Shown one piece after another: positions 18,920 through 27,070 of a DNA stretch of 64,000 bases (its first letter is position 1; every line of letters starts with the position of its first letter). The position numbers were made by a program, and so were the translations under genes. The notes under the pieces were generated by a model, which did no database searches, was not told the DNA's origin, and saw only the letters and a list, made by a program, of their open reading frames with translations. The stretch is taken from assembly GCF_963677005.1 (NCBI RefSeq), contig NZ_OY781616.1, forward strand, positions 3,892,501 through 3,956,500. The letters run 5' to 3'. Source of the stretch: Maridesulfovibrio sp. Lineage in GTDB: Bacteria; Desulfobacterota; Desulfovibrionia; Desulfovibrionales; Desulfovibrionaceae.

Positions 18920-19975
18920 TTACTCTGCACCGGGCTCTACGTCAACCTTCTCTTCCGGTTGTTCCTTAATCCCCAGATGAACAAGCAGGCTGTCCTCAAT
19001 CTGCTGGCGCAGTTCAGGATTTTCCACCAGAAACTGGCGGACGTTTTCCTTGCCCTGTCCCAGACGTTCCGACCCGAATGCGTACCATGCTCCGGATTTG
19101 TCTACGACCCCGTGGTCGACCCCGAGGTCCAGAAGCTCTCCTTCGCGGGACATTCCGGTCCCGTAGAGTATATCCACGAGGGCTTCGCGGAAGGGCGGCG
19201 CAACTTTGTTCTTGATGACCTTTATGCGGGTGCGGGAGCCGTAGACCTCGTCCTTGTCCTTGAGGGTCTGAATCTTGCGGATGTCCAGACGCACGGAGGA
19301 ATAGAACTTGAGCGCGTTACCGCCGGAAGTCGTTTCCGGGCTGCCGTATCCGGTCATGCCGATTTTCATGCGTATCTGGTTGATGAAAACTACGACCGCG
19401 TTTGATTTATGTATGGTGCCGGTGAGTTTGCGCAGGGCGTGAGACATCAGTCTGGCCTGGCCGCCGACCTGTGTCTCGCCCATGTTTCCTTCCAGTTCGG
19501 CCTGGGGAATGAGCGCTGCGACCGAGTCGATGATGACGATGTCCACCGCGCCGGAGCGGACCAGCAGATCGGTTATTTCAAGGGCCTGTTCGCCGTAGTC
19601 CGGCTGGGATATGAGCAGTTCGTCCGTGTTTACGCCCAGTCTGTTGGCGTATTTGACGTCAAGGGCGTGTTCCGCATCGACAAACGCAGCTGTTCCGCCC
19701 ATCTTCTGACATTCGGCGATTACGTGCAGGGCTAGAGTGGTCTTACCGGAAGATTCAGGCCCGTATACTTCTGTGATCCTGCCCTTAGGTATTCCGCCAA
19801 TCCCCAGAGCCATGTCCAGCCCGATGGAACCGGTAGGTATAACCGGCATTCTCTGGGTGGCATCGGAGTCAAGGCGCATGATGGAGCCTTTTCCGAATTT
19901 GCGTTCGATTGTGGTCAGGGCGGTCTGCAAGGCTGCCTTGCGGAGCTCGTCAGGATTTACGTTTTTTTTGCTCAT
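18920..19975 (-). CDS. recA: Recombinase A
   Basis: RecA forms ATP-dependent filaments on single-stranded DNA for homologous recombination and SOS activation. The 351-aa protein shows Walker [10 protein letters not shown], the VDAEHALD region, Walker [12 protein letters not shown], loop L2 [23 protein letters not shown] and an acidic tail (about residues 335-351), as usual. The ATG at 19975 has a GGAG at the right distance. No LexA-type box that I can identify is visible upstream. Its activity is relevant to the neighbouring Rhs island, whose cassettes carry long homologous arms. Confidence 0.99.
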   Translation of the reverse strand: MSKKNVNPDELRKAALQTALTTIERKFGKGSIMRLDSDATQRMPVIPTGSIGLDMALGIGGIPKGRITEVYGPESSGKTTLALHVIAECQKMGGTAAFVDAEHALDVKYANRLGVNTDELLISQPDYGEQALEITDLLVRSGAVDIVIIDSVAALIPQAELEGNMGETQVGGQARLMSHALRKLTGTIHKSNAVVVFINQIRMKIGMTGYGSPETTSGGNALKFYSSVRLDIRKIQTLKDKDEVYGSRTRIKVIKNKVAPPFREALVDILYGTGMSREGELLDLGVDHGVVDKSGAWYAFGSERLGQGKENVRQFLVENPELRQQIEDSLLVHLGIKEQPEEKVDVEPGAE

Positions 19976-20395
19976 TTTTTCTCCATGTAAATTGGACGGT
20001 TAACGTATTCAGTTTTCCTGTTGCTGTCACACGGTCAGGAGCCTTGCGGCGGAATACAGTCACGTCCCGGTCCTGTCGGCGTCATTGGGTATGATTTTCC
20101 CAAACGCGGCAGGCAACTGCTTCCAATATCAAACAGCTATAAATAAGGCAACTCGACTTTCGGAGTCTGATTTGCCGGGTCGCTGGCAATCAGTGTGTTG
20201 AAATAGAACGTTTCCGGCCTGCAAGGCTTGGAGCAGGTAATTTTCACCCGGATCGATTTCTCTTCAAATAACGGACATGATCAAGCTTATTCATGCCCGT
20301 CTTATCGGTTAGCCTATAGGAGCAAGGGTAAGAGCCGTCCTGAATCGCAGGGGTTCAGTAGTTCTGCCCGGAAACCCTAACTACCGGAGGATGAA
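19976..20395. other. Divergent intergenic region between recA and rhs
   Basis: 420 bp without a gene. It must contain the promoters of recA (minus) and rhs (plus). The last 90 bp before rhs contains several inverted repeats (see the leader feature). A 21-nt stretch at 20279-20299 is 19/21 identical to 57494-57514. No terminator or ORF of note. Confidence 0.6.
20305..20395 (+). promoter_or_regulatory. Possible structured 5' leader of rhs
   Basis: Upstream of the rhs start the plus strand has nested inverted repeats: AGGGT with ACCCT, CTGAA with TTCAG, and a competing GTTAG with CTAAC that overlaps the ACCCT arm. The Shine-Dalgarno GGAGG (20386-20390) directly follows. The overlap could allow two alternative folds. 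It matches no riboswitch class I know, and chance is possible. Confidence 0.25.
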
Positions 20396-22933
20396 ATGAA
20401 GTCTTTCAGCAACTATCGAATGGAGCCCAGACCGCGCAACGAACTGACAACCGAACTCGTATTGTACGGCGAGACAGAACCGGCGCAGAAGCAGATCGAG
20501 AATCTATGGAAAATCGTTGACCGCAGAACAGGTGAAGAACTGACGGAGCCGAAAACGGATTTTTCCGAATTCTCGGCAGGCGACATCATGTATCCCTCCA
20601 TGATGAAGCCGGAGGTCAGGCACAGGTGGGACCTGAAGCAGGCTGAACAGGAGGCTGCAATGGCCGCACACGCAAAACTCAAGCGCATGATTCATGCGGA
20701 TTTCATGGAGCAGAACCCTGATCTGCCTGTTGTGAAGAGTTTGCGGTTCACCACCTACGGGAACGCAATTCAGCATGAATTAATGGAACACCTTGCCGAG
20801 AGTGCTCCCATCCCAACCCCCGGATCACCGGAGCCTGAAGTCCCGCAGACGGGTACGGGGCGCTCAATTCGCGATGAGGCGGAGCGCGACGATGTGGACA
20901 GCCATGAAATCGCAGATGAAGTTCTCCAGTTCCTGACGCCAGAAGCCGAGAGTCCCTACGCAGTCCTTATCTTGAATCGGGGAGAAGATTTCAGGATCAA
21001 AAACAGGATACTTGCATCGCCGGAGTCCTGCCATGTCCATGAATATATGTACGACGAGGAGGGCCGGCTTAAGGCGGTGTGTTACAACGGTGAACCTGTG
21101 GAGGAATACCGCTACAACCAATTGGGGCAGCGGGTGTTTTCTCAGGTAGGCGGCGATGGTCAGCGGGAATACAGCTACAACGGTCTTGGTCAATTGATTC
21201 AGGCCGGAGATACCGTCTATGCATACGATGCTGACGGAGCTCTGTGCGAAAAAATATCCCCTGAAGGAACAACCGGATACGAGTTTCTCGAAACCGGGCA
21301 GCTCTGTGCAGTCCATCTGCCGGACGGAACCGACATTGAATACCGTTTCGATAAGCGCGGTTTCAGGGCTGCCAAGCTCATCAACGGTGACCCTGTCCAA
21401 CGCTATCTCTGGAAAGATCTGACCACTCTTGCTGCGGTTGAAGATGCTGGAGGCCTCAGCCGGTTTCATTACAATGAACATGGCCGCGTAATGGGAATGG
21501 ACCGGGACGGTCAGGCATACCCTTTTGCAACCGATCAGTCGGGCAGCATTTTTACTGTTGCCGATTCGTCAGGAAACAGTGTACAGGAATTTCTATATGA
21601 TTCTTTCGGAAGAAGGATACAAAACAGCGATCCCGAATTCGACTCAGTGCTGGGTTTCGGTGGCGGGCTTTATGATTCCGATACCGGCCTGATCCATTTC
21701 GGATACCGTGAATACGATCCTGCCACCGGGAGGTTCATTTCTCCCGATCCGCTGGGGTATGCCGGCGGGGATGTTGATCTGTACGGTTACTGCCTTGATG
21801 ATCCGATTAATTTTGTTGATCCGTTCGGTCTGTGGGGCGGGTTCAGTGCAAGTCGTGGCGGAGTGGACGGTGGACTTTCCGATATTGGCACCGGTGCTTC
21901 GCCCCATAATTCCTTGTCTCAGGGTGCTCGGGATCGTGCTAATGCGATGGAAGGCCAGAGGAACAGGGGGTACAACAACTGGGTCAAGGAAAATAGCTGG
22001 TATACCGCCTCTCCTGATAAGAATAATACTTCGCCTGCGAAATCGAGTGCGGAGTATGCGCGTGAGTTGAAAGAACGTGAAGTTGAAATGGCGGCAAAGG
22101 CGGCAAAGGAAGAAAAAGCCCGTCTGGATCGTGCGGCGCAACTGGCTGCACAACAGGCGAATAGGGAGCGTAAGGCTCGTGAAAAGAAAGAGCGCAATGA
22201 CAAACTGCGGAATTTGAATATTCTTGAGAATAAGCATCAAAAACCCGGAATCTTAGACTCTGTTCCAACAATCGGAGGGGGGGTAGTGGCTCCCGATGGC
22301 GTGCAGGGTGCGCCGGGGAAGGACGTGGCCGTTGCGGAAAAGGCAAAACAGGATGCCGTAGAACGTGCAAAGAACATGGCCAGAGTCCGGGCAGAAGATA
22401 AGCGGCAGGCAAAGCAGCGGCAGGCAATTCAGGCTGTTAATAAAGAAGAGAAAGGTCTTTTTGAAACTGTAGGGGATTTTTTTGAAACAGTTTATGATGG
22501 TGTTGGAAAGGCTTTGACTCAAGGCGGCAAGGCAACAGGTATAGCTGTCAGAGATGGTTTGAAAGCGGCAGGTGTCGCTTCACAGGAAGTTGTAAATCAA
22601 TATAAGAACAACGAGTCGTTCCGAAACGCTTTCAACACGGCTCTTGCTGCAGGTATGGCCCCGAAAGCAGCGGCGGCGTACGCTGTCGGTGGAGGGGCTG
22701 CTATCGCAAGTGCCTATCGGACTGCCATGCAAAGGGCGGCGGCTACGGCTACTGGATATCCTAAGTTGCGGAGAGCATTAAGGGAGGGGTATGATTATGT
22801 AACAGCTTACGATTCTAGTGGTGCCCCTAGTCCAACTATCGGAGGATTAGCTGGCACTATCGCAGCAGGGGATGATCAAATCAAAAGTAATGCTAAGGAT
22901 ATATATAATGGGGCTAAAAAATATTTCAAATAA
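20396..22933 (+). CDS. Rhs/YD-repeat polymorphic toxin protein (parent gene of the array)
   Basis: This 845-aa Rhs protein has a non-repeat N-terminus (about 1-210) with no signal peptide and no recognisable PAAR, VgrG or TcB domain. Several YD repeats follow (about 215-430, e.g. EEYRYNQLGQRVFS). The conserved core end is GYREYDPATGRFISPDPLGY, closing with DPFGL near residue 477. Beyond it lie a charged coiled-coil linker (about 550-610), an Ala/Gly-rich segment (AAAAYAVGGGAAIASAYR, about 760-778) and a short variable C-terminus ending AKKYFK. In polymorphic toxin systems the part after the core is the toxin. Its stop overlaps the start of the downstream two-CxxC membrane protein by 26 bp, as for toxin-immunity pairs. 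At 845 aa it is short for an Rhs, and the route of export is unclear. The start is ATG 20396 with GGAGG 5 nt upstream. Confidence 0.88.
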   Translation: MKSFSNYRMEPRPRNELTTELVLYGETEPAQKQIENLWKIVDRRTGEELTEPKTDFSEFSAGDIMYPSMMKPEVRHRWDLKQAEQEAAMAAHAKLKRMIHADFMEQNPDLPVVKSLRFTTYGNAIQHELMEHLAESAPIPTPGSPEPEVPQTGTGRSIRDEAERDDVDSHEIADEVLQFLTPEAESPYAVLILNRGEDFRIKNRILASPESCHVHEYMYDEEGRLKAVCYNGEPVEEYRYNQLGQRVFSQVGGDGQREYSYNGLGQLIQAGDTVYAYDADGALCEKISPEGTTGYEFLETGQLCAVHLPDGTDIEYRFDKRGFRAAKLINGDPVQRYLWKDLTTLAAVEDAGGLSRFHYNEHGRVMGMDRDGQAYPFATDQSGSIFTVADSSGNSVQEFLYDSFGRRIQNSDPEFDSVLGFGGGLYDSDTGLIHFGYREYDPATGRFISPDPLGYAGGDVDLYGYCLDDPINFVDPFGLWGGFSASRGGVDGGLSDIGTGASPHNSLSQGARDRANAMEGQRNRGYNNWVKENSWYTASPDKNNTSPAKSSAEYARELKEREVEMAAKAAKEEKARLDRAAQLAAQQANRERKAREKKERNDKLRNLNILENKHQKPGILDSVPTIGGGVVAPDGVQGAPGKDVAVAEKAKQDAVERAKNMARVRAEDKRQAKQRQAIQAVNKEEKGLFETVGDFFETVYDGVGKALTQGGKATGIAVRDGLKAAGVASQEVVNQYKNNESFRNAFNTALAAGMAPKAAAAYAVGGGAAIASAYRTAMQRAAATATGYPKLRRALREGYDYVTAYDSSGAPSPTIGGLAGTIAAGDDQIKSNAKDIYNGAKKYFK
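21681..22730 (+). repeat. Rhs core-end plus linker, copy 1 (inside rhs)
   Basis: 1,050 bp repeated at 30200-31249 with a constant offset of 8,519 bp, no net indels and only scattered substitutions. It covers the core end, the DPFGL motif, the charged linker and the Ala/Gly-rich segment. Identity ends abruptly at the toxin tip. Confidence 0.92.
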
Positions 22934-23366
22934 TAATTCAAGACTAGAACGGATTATTGGTTTTGCTGGCTCTTTATTTGAGAATAAATATGTTAATATG
23001 GAAAGGTTGCTATATGTTGTTGCTGGGTTAGTAACAATTAGCTCAAGCAAGCCTTGGGATACTCATATAGATATATTTATTCGTGGGGGGCGTCTTATTA
23101 TGCCAGTAAGGTGGGGGCTAACTTTTCTCGGCATTTTTTTTGTCTTTTTTGGACTGCTCCATAAATTCCCCAAAAAGTATCATGAAGAAGGTTTAATCTG
23201 TCCAAAATGTTTGACCCCTTATGGCTTAGGGCGTGCTCCCAAAAGCGGCAAATGCAAGAACTGCGATGTAGAACTAGAACCCATTGACGGTTTTTATGAT
23301 CGACATCCTGAACTAAGAGATAAAAAAGATGAAGTTCCTGAAGATTTGATGGACGATTTGAAATAG
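22908..23366 (+). CDS. Family A two-CxxC membrane protein, putative immunity to the rhs toxin
   Basis: This 152-aa protein has two predicted membrane segments (about residues 37-52 and 66-86) and a cytoplasmic or periplasmic zinc-ribbon-like tail (CPKC, 15 residues, CKNC). It ends with DRHPELRDKKDEVPEDLMDD, shared by all family A members. The ATG at 22908 lies inside the end of rhs and has AAGGA about 9 nt upstream; starting further upstream would overlap more of rhs. Position directly behind the toxin C-terminus, overlap and small size suggest an immunity protein. I do not recognise the family. Its last ~80 bp and its terminator are repeated almost exactly in four more places in the array. 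Confidence 0.72.
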   Translation: MGLKNISNNNSRLERIIGFAGSLFENKYVNMERLLYVVAGLVTISSSKPWDTHIDIFIRGGRLIMPVRWGLTFLGIFFVFFGLLHKFPKKYHEEGLICPKCLTPYGLGRAPKSGKCKNCDVELEPIDGFYDRHPELRDKKDEVPEDLMDDLK

Positions 23367-23372
23367 ACAGTA

Positions 23373-23401
23373 GAGCCTCGCACTTCGGTGTGGGGCTTTT
23401 T
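23373..23401 (+). terminator. Cassette terminator, type 1
   Basis: Stem of 9 bp with a TTCG loop followed by TTTTTC. The same hairpin follows family A genes throughout the array. Confidence 0.88.
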
Positions 23402-23421
23402 CAATTATTCAAAATTCCGGC

Positions 23422-23730
23422 CTGATCCATTTCGGATACCGCGAATACGATCCTGCCATAGGGAGGTTCATTTCTCCCGATCCGCTGGGGTATGGCGGCG
23501 GGGAAGATGCTATAAAATTTGGACCATATGTCAGTGCTGAGAAACGGGAGATTTTTAATAACATGGTTAAGGAAGCTAATGGATACGGGAAAAAGACTAT
23601 ACGTAAGGGCTTTTCCAAATTCGGAATTGCAAGCGCTTTTTTATACCCAGTTGGTGCGTCAGTGGGAGCTTTGGAATCTTTAGCAAGTGGACCTGTCAAA
23701 AAAGAGCTAATGAACAAGATAATGAAATAA
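23422..23730 (+). pseudogene. Orphan cassette 1: Rhs core remnant plus toxin tail (family B)
   Basis: The frame is open from the core remnant (LIHFGYREYDPAIGRFIS) through the tail to the stop, 102 codons, but no start codon precedes it before an in-frame stop at 23371. It would be silent unless joined to the full rhs core. The tail begins EDAIKFGPYVSAEKREIFNN, shared with the other family B cassettes, then a basic stretch and a small-residue hydrophobic stretch (PVGASVGALESLASG) before a Lys-rich end. The downstream gene at 23765 is its presumed partner. Confidence 0.78.
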
Positions 23731-23764
23731 TGAATATTTATTATAAGATTTATGGTGTGTTGAG

Positions 23765-24097
23765 ATGAGTCTGTATTGGATGTTATCATTGATTGATACG
23801 CTGTTTTTTGTCGTATTTATCCTTTTTTTTAGGATAAAAGTTAAATGCCCACAGTGTTCAAGTGTTCAATCAACCTTAAGCAACAAACAAGTCGGTGTTG
23901 TCCTTTTGTTTTCGATATTGATATTTCAAATATACTATATTTCTAACGGTGTTTGGAGGATCGACTTATCAGATTTGATATTCGGGGTGATGTCATTTCA
24001 CTTACTGCTCAGAAAACCAGCATATTATTGTAGGTACTGTTTCAAGGAAATGCCTTTGAAAGAAGAAAACTTGTTAAATAAGCCTTTATTTTACTGA
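23765..24097 (+). CDS. Family B two-CxxC membrane protein, putative immunity (cassette 1)
   Basis: This 110-aa protein starts with a hydrophobic helix and has a CPQC pair at about 36-39, one or two further membrane helices, and a CRYC pair near the end followed by FKEMPLKEENLLNKPLF. It is the most diverged of the family B set but keeps the layout helix-CxxC-helix-helix-CxxC. It sits 34 bp after the orphan toxin tail and before a type 2 terminator. Function is inferred from position only. Confidence 0.68.
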   Translation: MSLYWMLSLIDTLFFVVFILFFRIKVKCPQCSSVQSTLSNKQVGVVLLFSILIFQIYYISNGVWRIDLSDLIFGVMSFHLLLRKPAYYCRYCFKEMPLKEENLLNKPLFY

Positions 24098-24107
24098 TAT
24101 ATACACA

Positions 24108-24140
24108 GGCCCCGAACATTCAGTTCGGGGTCTATTCTTT
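24108..24140 (+). terminator. Cassette terminator, type 2
   Basis: 8-bp stem CCCCGAAC/GTTCGGGG (24110-24117, 24123-24130) followed by a T-rich tract. The same type follows all family B genes except the last copy (35615-35929). Confidence 0.85.
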
Positions 24141-24178
24141 TTTGACAGCCCATTCAACCTGTTTTTTGGATAACTCGC

Positions 24179-24501
24179 CTGATCCATATCGGATACCGCG
24201 AATACGATCCTGCCAGCGGGAGGTTCATTTCTCCCGATCCGCTGGGTATGCAGGCGGGGATGATGCTATAAAATTTGGATCATATGTCAGTGCTGAGAAA
24301 CGGGAGATTTTTAATAACATGGTTAAAAAAGGTCACAATTACGGAAAGAAAACTATTAAATATGGTGGAAGGTTCTTAAAAACAAGAGCAACTCCTTTAT
24401 ACCCTGTGGGATTTTCTGTTGGAATGGGCAGATCAATTATTGGTGACGTTGTAATTCCAGAGGTTGCAAAAAAAATATCTAACCAATCTACATCTAATTA
24501 A
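24179..24501 (+). pseudogene. Orphan cassette 2: core remnant with frameshift plus toxin tail
   Basis: The core remnant starts in frame at 24179, but one G is missing in the GGG/GGGG run around 24242-24245, so the tail (DDAIKFGSYVSAEKREIFNN ... PVGFSVGMGRSIIGDVV) is read in another frame. A reading that avoids the core does exist from ATG 24142 to 24501. The tail is almost identical to cassette 13, where the frame is intact. If transferred into rhs by recombination 3' of the deletion, the tail would again be in frame. Confidence 0.8.
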
Positions 24502-24519
24502 TATTCGTAGGATTATACA

Positions 24520-24849
24520 ATGGGTTCGTTCTTTTTTAGCTTTATTGATTTGATTATTTTTGCATTGTACTTTTATCTTTTTGGAGTTCAAGTGAGCTGT
24601 CCAATATGTGGCAGAGATCAGCGTGCTTTAACATACAAACAATTTGGTGTTATCCTCATTGTCTTGAATGTTTTTTCGTTTTTATTAGACTCATTCAATG
24701 ACGAAGCGTTGTTTAGTTATATTGATATTATACTTTGGATACTTCCTGTGTATTTTCTTTTTCGTAGCCCTTCTTTTTTTTGTAGGCATTGCTTAAAAGA
24801 AATGCCGCTAAAAGATTGTCAGCTGTTAAATAAGCCTTTATTTTACTGA
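24520..24849 (+). CDS. Family B two-CxxC membrane protein, putative immunity (cassette 2)
   Basis: 109 aa with an N-terminal membrane helix, CPICGRDQRALTYKQFG, two more hydrophobic segments and FFCRHCLKEMPLKDCQLLNK near the end. It differs from the copy at 34947-35276 by a single residue (Leu/Phe). It lies 18 bp after the toxin tail and before a type 2 terminator. No known family recognised; putative immunity protein by position. Confidence 0.72.
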   Translation: MGSFFFSFIDLIIFALYFYLFGVQVSCPICGRDQRALTYKQFGVILIVLNVFSFLLDSFNDEALFSYIDIILWILPVYFLFRSPSFFCRHCLKEMPLKDCQLLNKPLFY

Positions 24850-24859
24850 CAAATATACA

Positions 24860-24892
24860 GGCCCCGGACGTTCAGTTCGGGGTCTGTTCTTT
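24860..24892 (+). terminator. Cassette terminator, type 2
   Basis: CCCCGGAC/GTTCGGGG stem (from 24862) and T-rich tail after the second family B gene. Confidence 0.85.
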
Positions 24893-24927
24893 GGCAGCCC
24901 ACTCAACCTGTTTTTTGGGCAACCGGC

Positions 24928-25074
24928 CTGATCCATTTCGGATACCGCGAATACGATCCTGCCAGCGTGAGGTTTATTTCTCCCGATCCGCTGGGGTATG
25001 CAGGCGGGGATGATCAAATCAAAAGTAATGCAAAGGACTTATATAATGGAGCCAAAGAGTTCTTCAGAAAATAA
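24928..25074 (+). pseudogene. Orphan cassette 3: core remnant joined to a toxin stub
   Basis: Only 48 codons: the core remnant runs straight into DDQIKSNAKDLYNGAKEFFR, which equals the last 20 residues or so of the parent rhs toxin. The rest of the toxin is missing, apparently by deletion between similar GGD/AGD codons. There is no start codon upstream in frame. The downstream putative immunity gene is intact and overlaps the stub by 29 bp. Confidence 0.8.
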
Positions 25075-25504
25075 ATCAATATTAGATCGTTTTTTTGATG
25101 TCGTGGTAGTTGTGTTTGATAATAAATACATTAAAATCGAAAGGTTGCTGTTTGTTTTAGGAGGTCTGGTGTTAATCCTGTATAACAGGCCTTGGACTCC
25201 ACATGCAAAGGTCTTTTCCCGTGGTATCCGGGTAGATATGCCCGGAAGATGGATGGGAGTTGGATTTGGTCTTTTTTTTATTTTCTTGGGCTTATTATAT
25301 AAATTCCCCAAAAAGTATCATGAAGAAGGTTTAATCTGTCCAAAATGTTTGACCCCTTATGGCTTAGGGCGTGCTCCCAAAAGCGGCAAATGCAAGGACT
25401 GCGATGTAGAACTAGAACCCATTGACGGTTTTTATGATCGACATCCTGAACTAAGAGATAAAAAAGATGAAGTTCCTGAAGATTTGATGGACGATTTGAA
25501 ATAG
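25046..25504 (+). CDS. Family A two-CxxC membrane protein, putative immunity (cassette 3)
   Basis: 152 aa starting MEPKSSSENKS, overlapping the toxin stub. Two membrane segments, then the zinc-ribbon-like CPKC/CKDC pair and the shared C-terminus ending in DLMDDLK. It is almost identical to the copy at 32035-32493 (Val/Ile difference) and about 60% identical by eye to the gene behind the parent rhs. Because its own toxin is deleted, it would serve only to protect against outside or parent toxins of this type. Confidence 0.72.
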   Translation: MEPKSSSENKSILDRFFDVVVVVFDNKYIKIERLLFVLGGLVLILYNRPWTPHAKVFSRGIRVDMPGRWMGVGFGLFFIFLGLLYKFPKKYHEEGLICPKCLTPYGLGRAPKSGKCKDCDVELEPIDGFYDRHPELRDKKDEVPEDLMDDLK

Positions 25505-25511
25505 ACAGTAG

Positions 25512-25540
25512 AGCCTCGCACTTCGGTGTGGGGCTTTTTC
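25512..25540 (+). terminator. Cassette terminator, type 1
   Basis: Same TTCG-loop hairpin and T run as at 23373. Confidence 0.88.
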
Positions 25541-25559
25541 AATTGTTCAAAATACCGGC

Positions 25560-25952
25560 CTGATCCATTTCGGATACCGCGAATACGATCCTGCCACCGG
25601 GAGGTTCATTTCTCCCGATCCGCTGGGGTATGGCGGCGGGGAAGATGCTATAAAATTTGGACCATATGTCAGTGCTGAGAAACGGGAGATTTTTAATAAA
25701 ATGATGGCGGGGGCTAAAGATTCAGCTTTCGATTACTCACTGGGTAGACTTTTTAAATATGGACCTGCAGACGTGGCTTTAGGAATGGTTGGTGGCTCAT
25801 TGGGCATGCTACAAGGCTTGGGGGGAGCAATCCTAGGTCAAGATAAACCCCAAAATGAAGCCGCTGACAAAGCCGAAGAAATTTTTCGTAATCATCGCGA
25901 TAAAATAACCGATGGATATTTTGACAAATTCAAAAATAATTATAGGAAATAA
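25560..25952 (+). pseudogene. Orphan cassette 4: core remnant plus glycine-rich toxin tail
   Basis: An open frame of 130 codons without an upstream start; ATG codons exist inside from 25701. After the core remnant come the family B lead (EDAIKFGPYVSAEKREIFNK), then a hydrophobic Gly-rich stretch (ALGMVGGSLGMLQGLGGAIL) and a charged helical end (FDKFKNNYRK). The Gly-rich segment with GxxxG spacing resembles membrane-inserting helices. Presumed partner: the gene at 25956, 3 bp downstream. Confidence 0.78.
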
Positions 25953-25955
25953 ACA

Positions 25956-26270
25956 ATGATCAGGAGTGATGTTCGTAATATTGTCTTTTTTTTGGCATTA
26001 ACTTACTACATTGTTTTTAGAATAAAAATAAAATGTCCCGAATGCGGAAATGAAATCAAAACAATGACGTATACACAGGTCGGTTTAGTGTGGCTTTTTA
26101 TGAGAGGGACACGCTTAGCCTATGATCTAGCGACAGGTGGCAGCGTCGACTTTTACCTTGAAACTTTGCTTCTAACTCCTGCATTTTATTATCTGTCATC
26201 AGAACCAAAATTTTTTTGTCGACATTGCATGAAAGGTATCTCATTCAGCAAAGAATACATAGTTAAATAA
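25956..26270 (+). CDS. Family B two-CxxC membrane protein, putative immunity (cassette 4)
   Basis: 104 aa: N-terminal helix, KIKCPECGNEIKTMTYTQVG, a central helical region, then FFCRHCMKGISFSKEYIVK. Close to the copies at 33463 and 35615. It starts 3 bp after the toxin-tail stop, indicating coupling. Function inferred from position. Confidence 0.72.
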   Translation: MIRSDVRNIVFFLALTYYIVFRIKIKCPECGNEIKTMTYTQVGLVWLFMRGTRLAYDLATGGSVDFYLETLLLTPAFYYLSSEPKFFCRHCMKGISFSKEYIVK

Positions 26271-26277
26271 ACCCCGT

Positions 26278-26310
26278 AGGCCCCGGACGTTCAGTTCGGG
26301 GTATGTTCTT
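26278..26310 (+). terminator. Cassette terminator, type 2
   Basis: Stem CCCCGGAC/GTTCGGGG with T-rich tail. Confidence 0.82.
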
Positions 26311-26337
26311 TGGCAGTCCACTCAACACGTATTTTAG

Positions 26338-26499
26338 GAAACAACAGGAGCCGTTACCGGAGGATCTGTTGGAATGCTCTATAAAGTTGGGTCAATAGCA
26401 ATTTCAGATCTAGCTGGAGTTGATGAAAACACTCAGCAACGTTTGCGTGATGTTATGGAAAAGGCAAACAAAAACACTAAAAAAACAAAAAAAAGATAA
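26338..26499 (+). pseudogene. Orphan cassette 5: toxin-tail fragment (family C), no core remnant
   Basis: The fragment begins directly after an in-frame TAG (26335-26337) and encodes TTGAVTGGSVGMLYKVGSIA and a charged end with QQRLRDVMEKANKN. There is no core remnant in front. The stop TAA overlaps the ATG of the following gene (TAATG), a classic coupling arrangement. The sequence resembles the frameshifted fragment at 32546-32706. Confidence 0.72.
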
Positions 26500-26804
26500 T
26501 GTCATATCTAGTTTATAGCATAGTAGAATTCTCATTTATTATTGCCATTGCTGTGTGGCTGTCAAAAAAAACAAAAAAGATCATATGTAAAAACTGCAAT
26601 CAAGAATTTGGCGCAATACCCAAAAAGAATGTTGTCTTCATATCATTTGTTGTGTTTTGCCAAATGTCTTTTGTAAATGTTTTTATATACGCTAAGGGGC
26701 TTTCTTTTATGTGCTATCTAGCTGGAGTCACGTTTCTTTACTACCTGTTCAAAAGAGAAGAATATAAATGCCCCAACTGTAAATCTCCGAACCAGCTTCC
26801 ATAG
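26499..26804 (+). CDS. Family C two-CxxC membrane protein, putative immunity (cassette 5)
   Basis: 101 aa: N-terminal hydrophobic helix, CKNCNQEFGAIPKKNVV, two further hydrophobic segments, then YKCPNCKSPNQLP at the very end. This layout (helix, CxxC, helices, KCxxCK) is shared with 32707-33012 and 36020-36328. No known family recognised. Starts in the stop of the toxin fragment. Confidence 0.72.
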   Translation: MSYLVYSIVEFSFIIAIAVWLSKKTKKIICKNCNQEFGAIPKKNVVFISFVVFCQMSFVNVFIYAKGLSFMCYLAGVTFLYYLFKREEYKCPNCKSPNQLP

Positions 26805-26812
26805 AATGACAA

Positions 26813-26843
26813 CAGGCCCCGGACTACGGATCGGGGCCTGTTC
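26813..26843 (+). terminator. Cassette terminator after family C gene
   Basis: CAGGCCCCG/CGGGGCCTG stem. The T run is weak. Confidence 0.7.
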
Positions 26844-26859
26844 ACCATTAATCCTCTCA

Positions 26860-27024
26860 ATGAGTAAAATGGAAAACATGACAGGAACACCTCTTGAGTG
26901 GGGGCAGGTTTTCAACTCTATTGACAACGTCAAAAAGCAAGGCAAAGAACCAACCGTTAAGAATGTACTGGAGGACTGGGGAAGCAGTCTCAAAGAATTT
27001 GGGTTAAGGATTTTTAAACCATAA
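26860..27024 (+). pseudogene. Orphan cassette 6: short toxin-tail-like fragment
   Basis: 54 codons from ATG 26860 with no core remnant; a longer reading from 26806 would run through the terminator stem. The peptide (TGTPLEWGQVFNSIDNVKK, then VLEDWGSSLKEFG) resembles none of the other tails. It precedes two A+T-rich membrane-protein genes, so it may be the remains of a different toxin-immunity pair. Confidence 0.45.
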
Positions 27025-27030
27025 CTGAGG

Positions 27031-27070
27031 TCACGTCTGTTGGTCTCAGTAAAGGGACCAGCAGACGTGA
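27031..27070. other. Strong 15-bp inverted repeat
   Basis: Arms 27031-27045 and 27056-27070 pair over 15 bp (one G-U) with a 10-nt loop and no T run. It lies between the cassette 6 fragment and the next gene, and would cover the GTG at 27067. Confidence 0.75.

Noticed and set aside
20305..20395. c-di-GMP (GEMM) riboswitch before rhs
   Set aside because: The conserved GEMM core elements are not present; only generic inverted repeats are seen.
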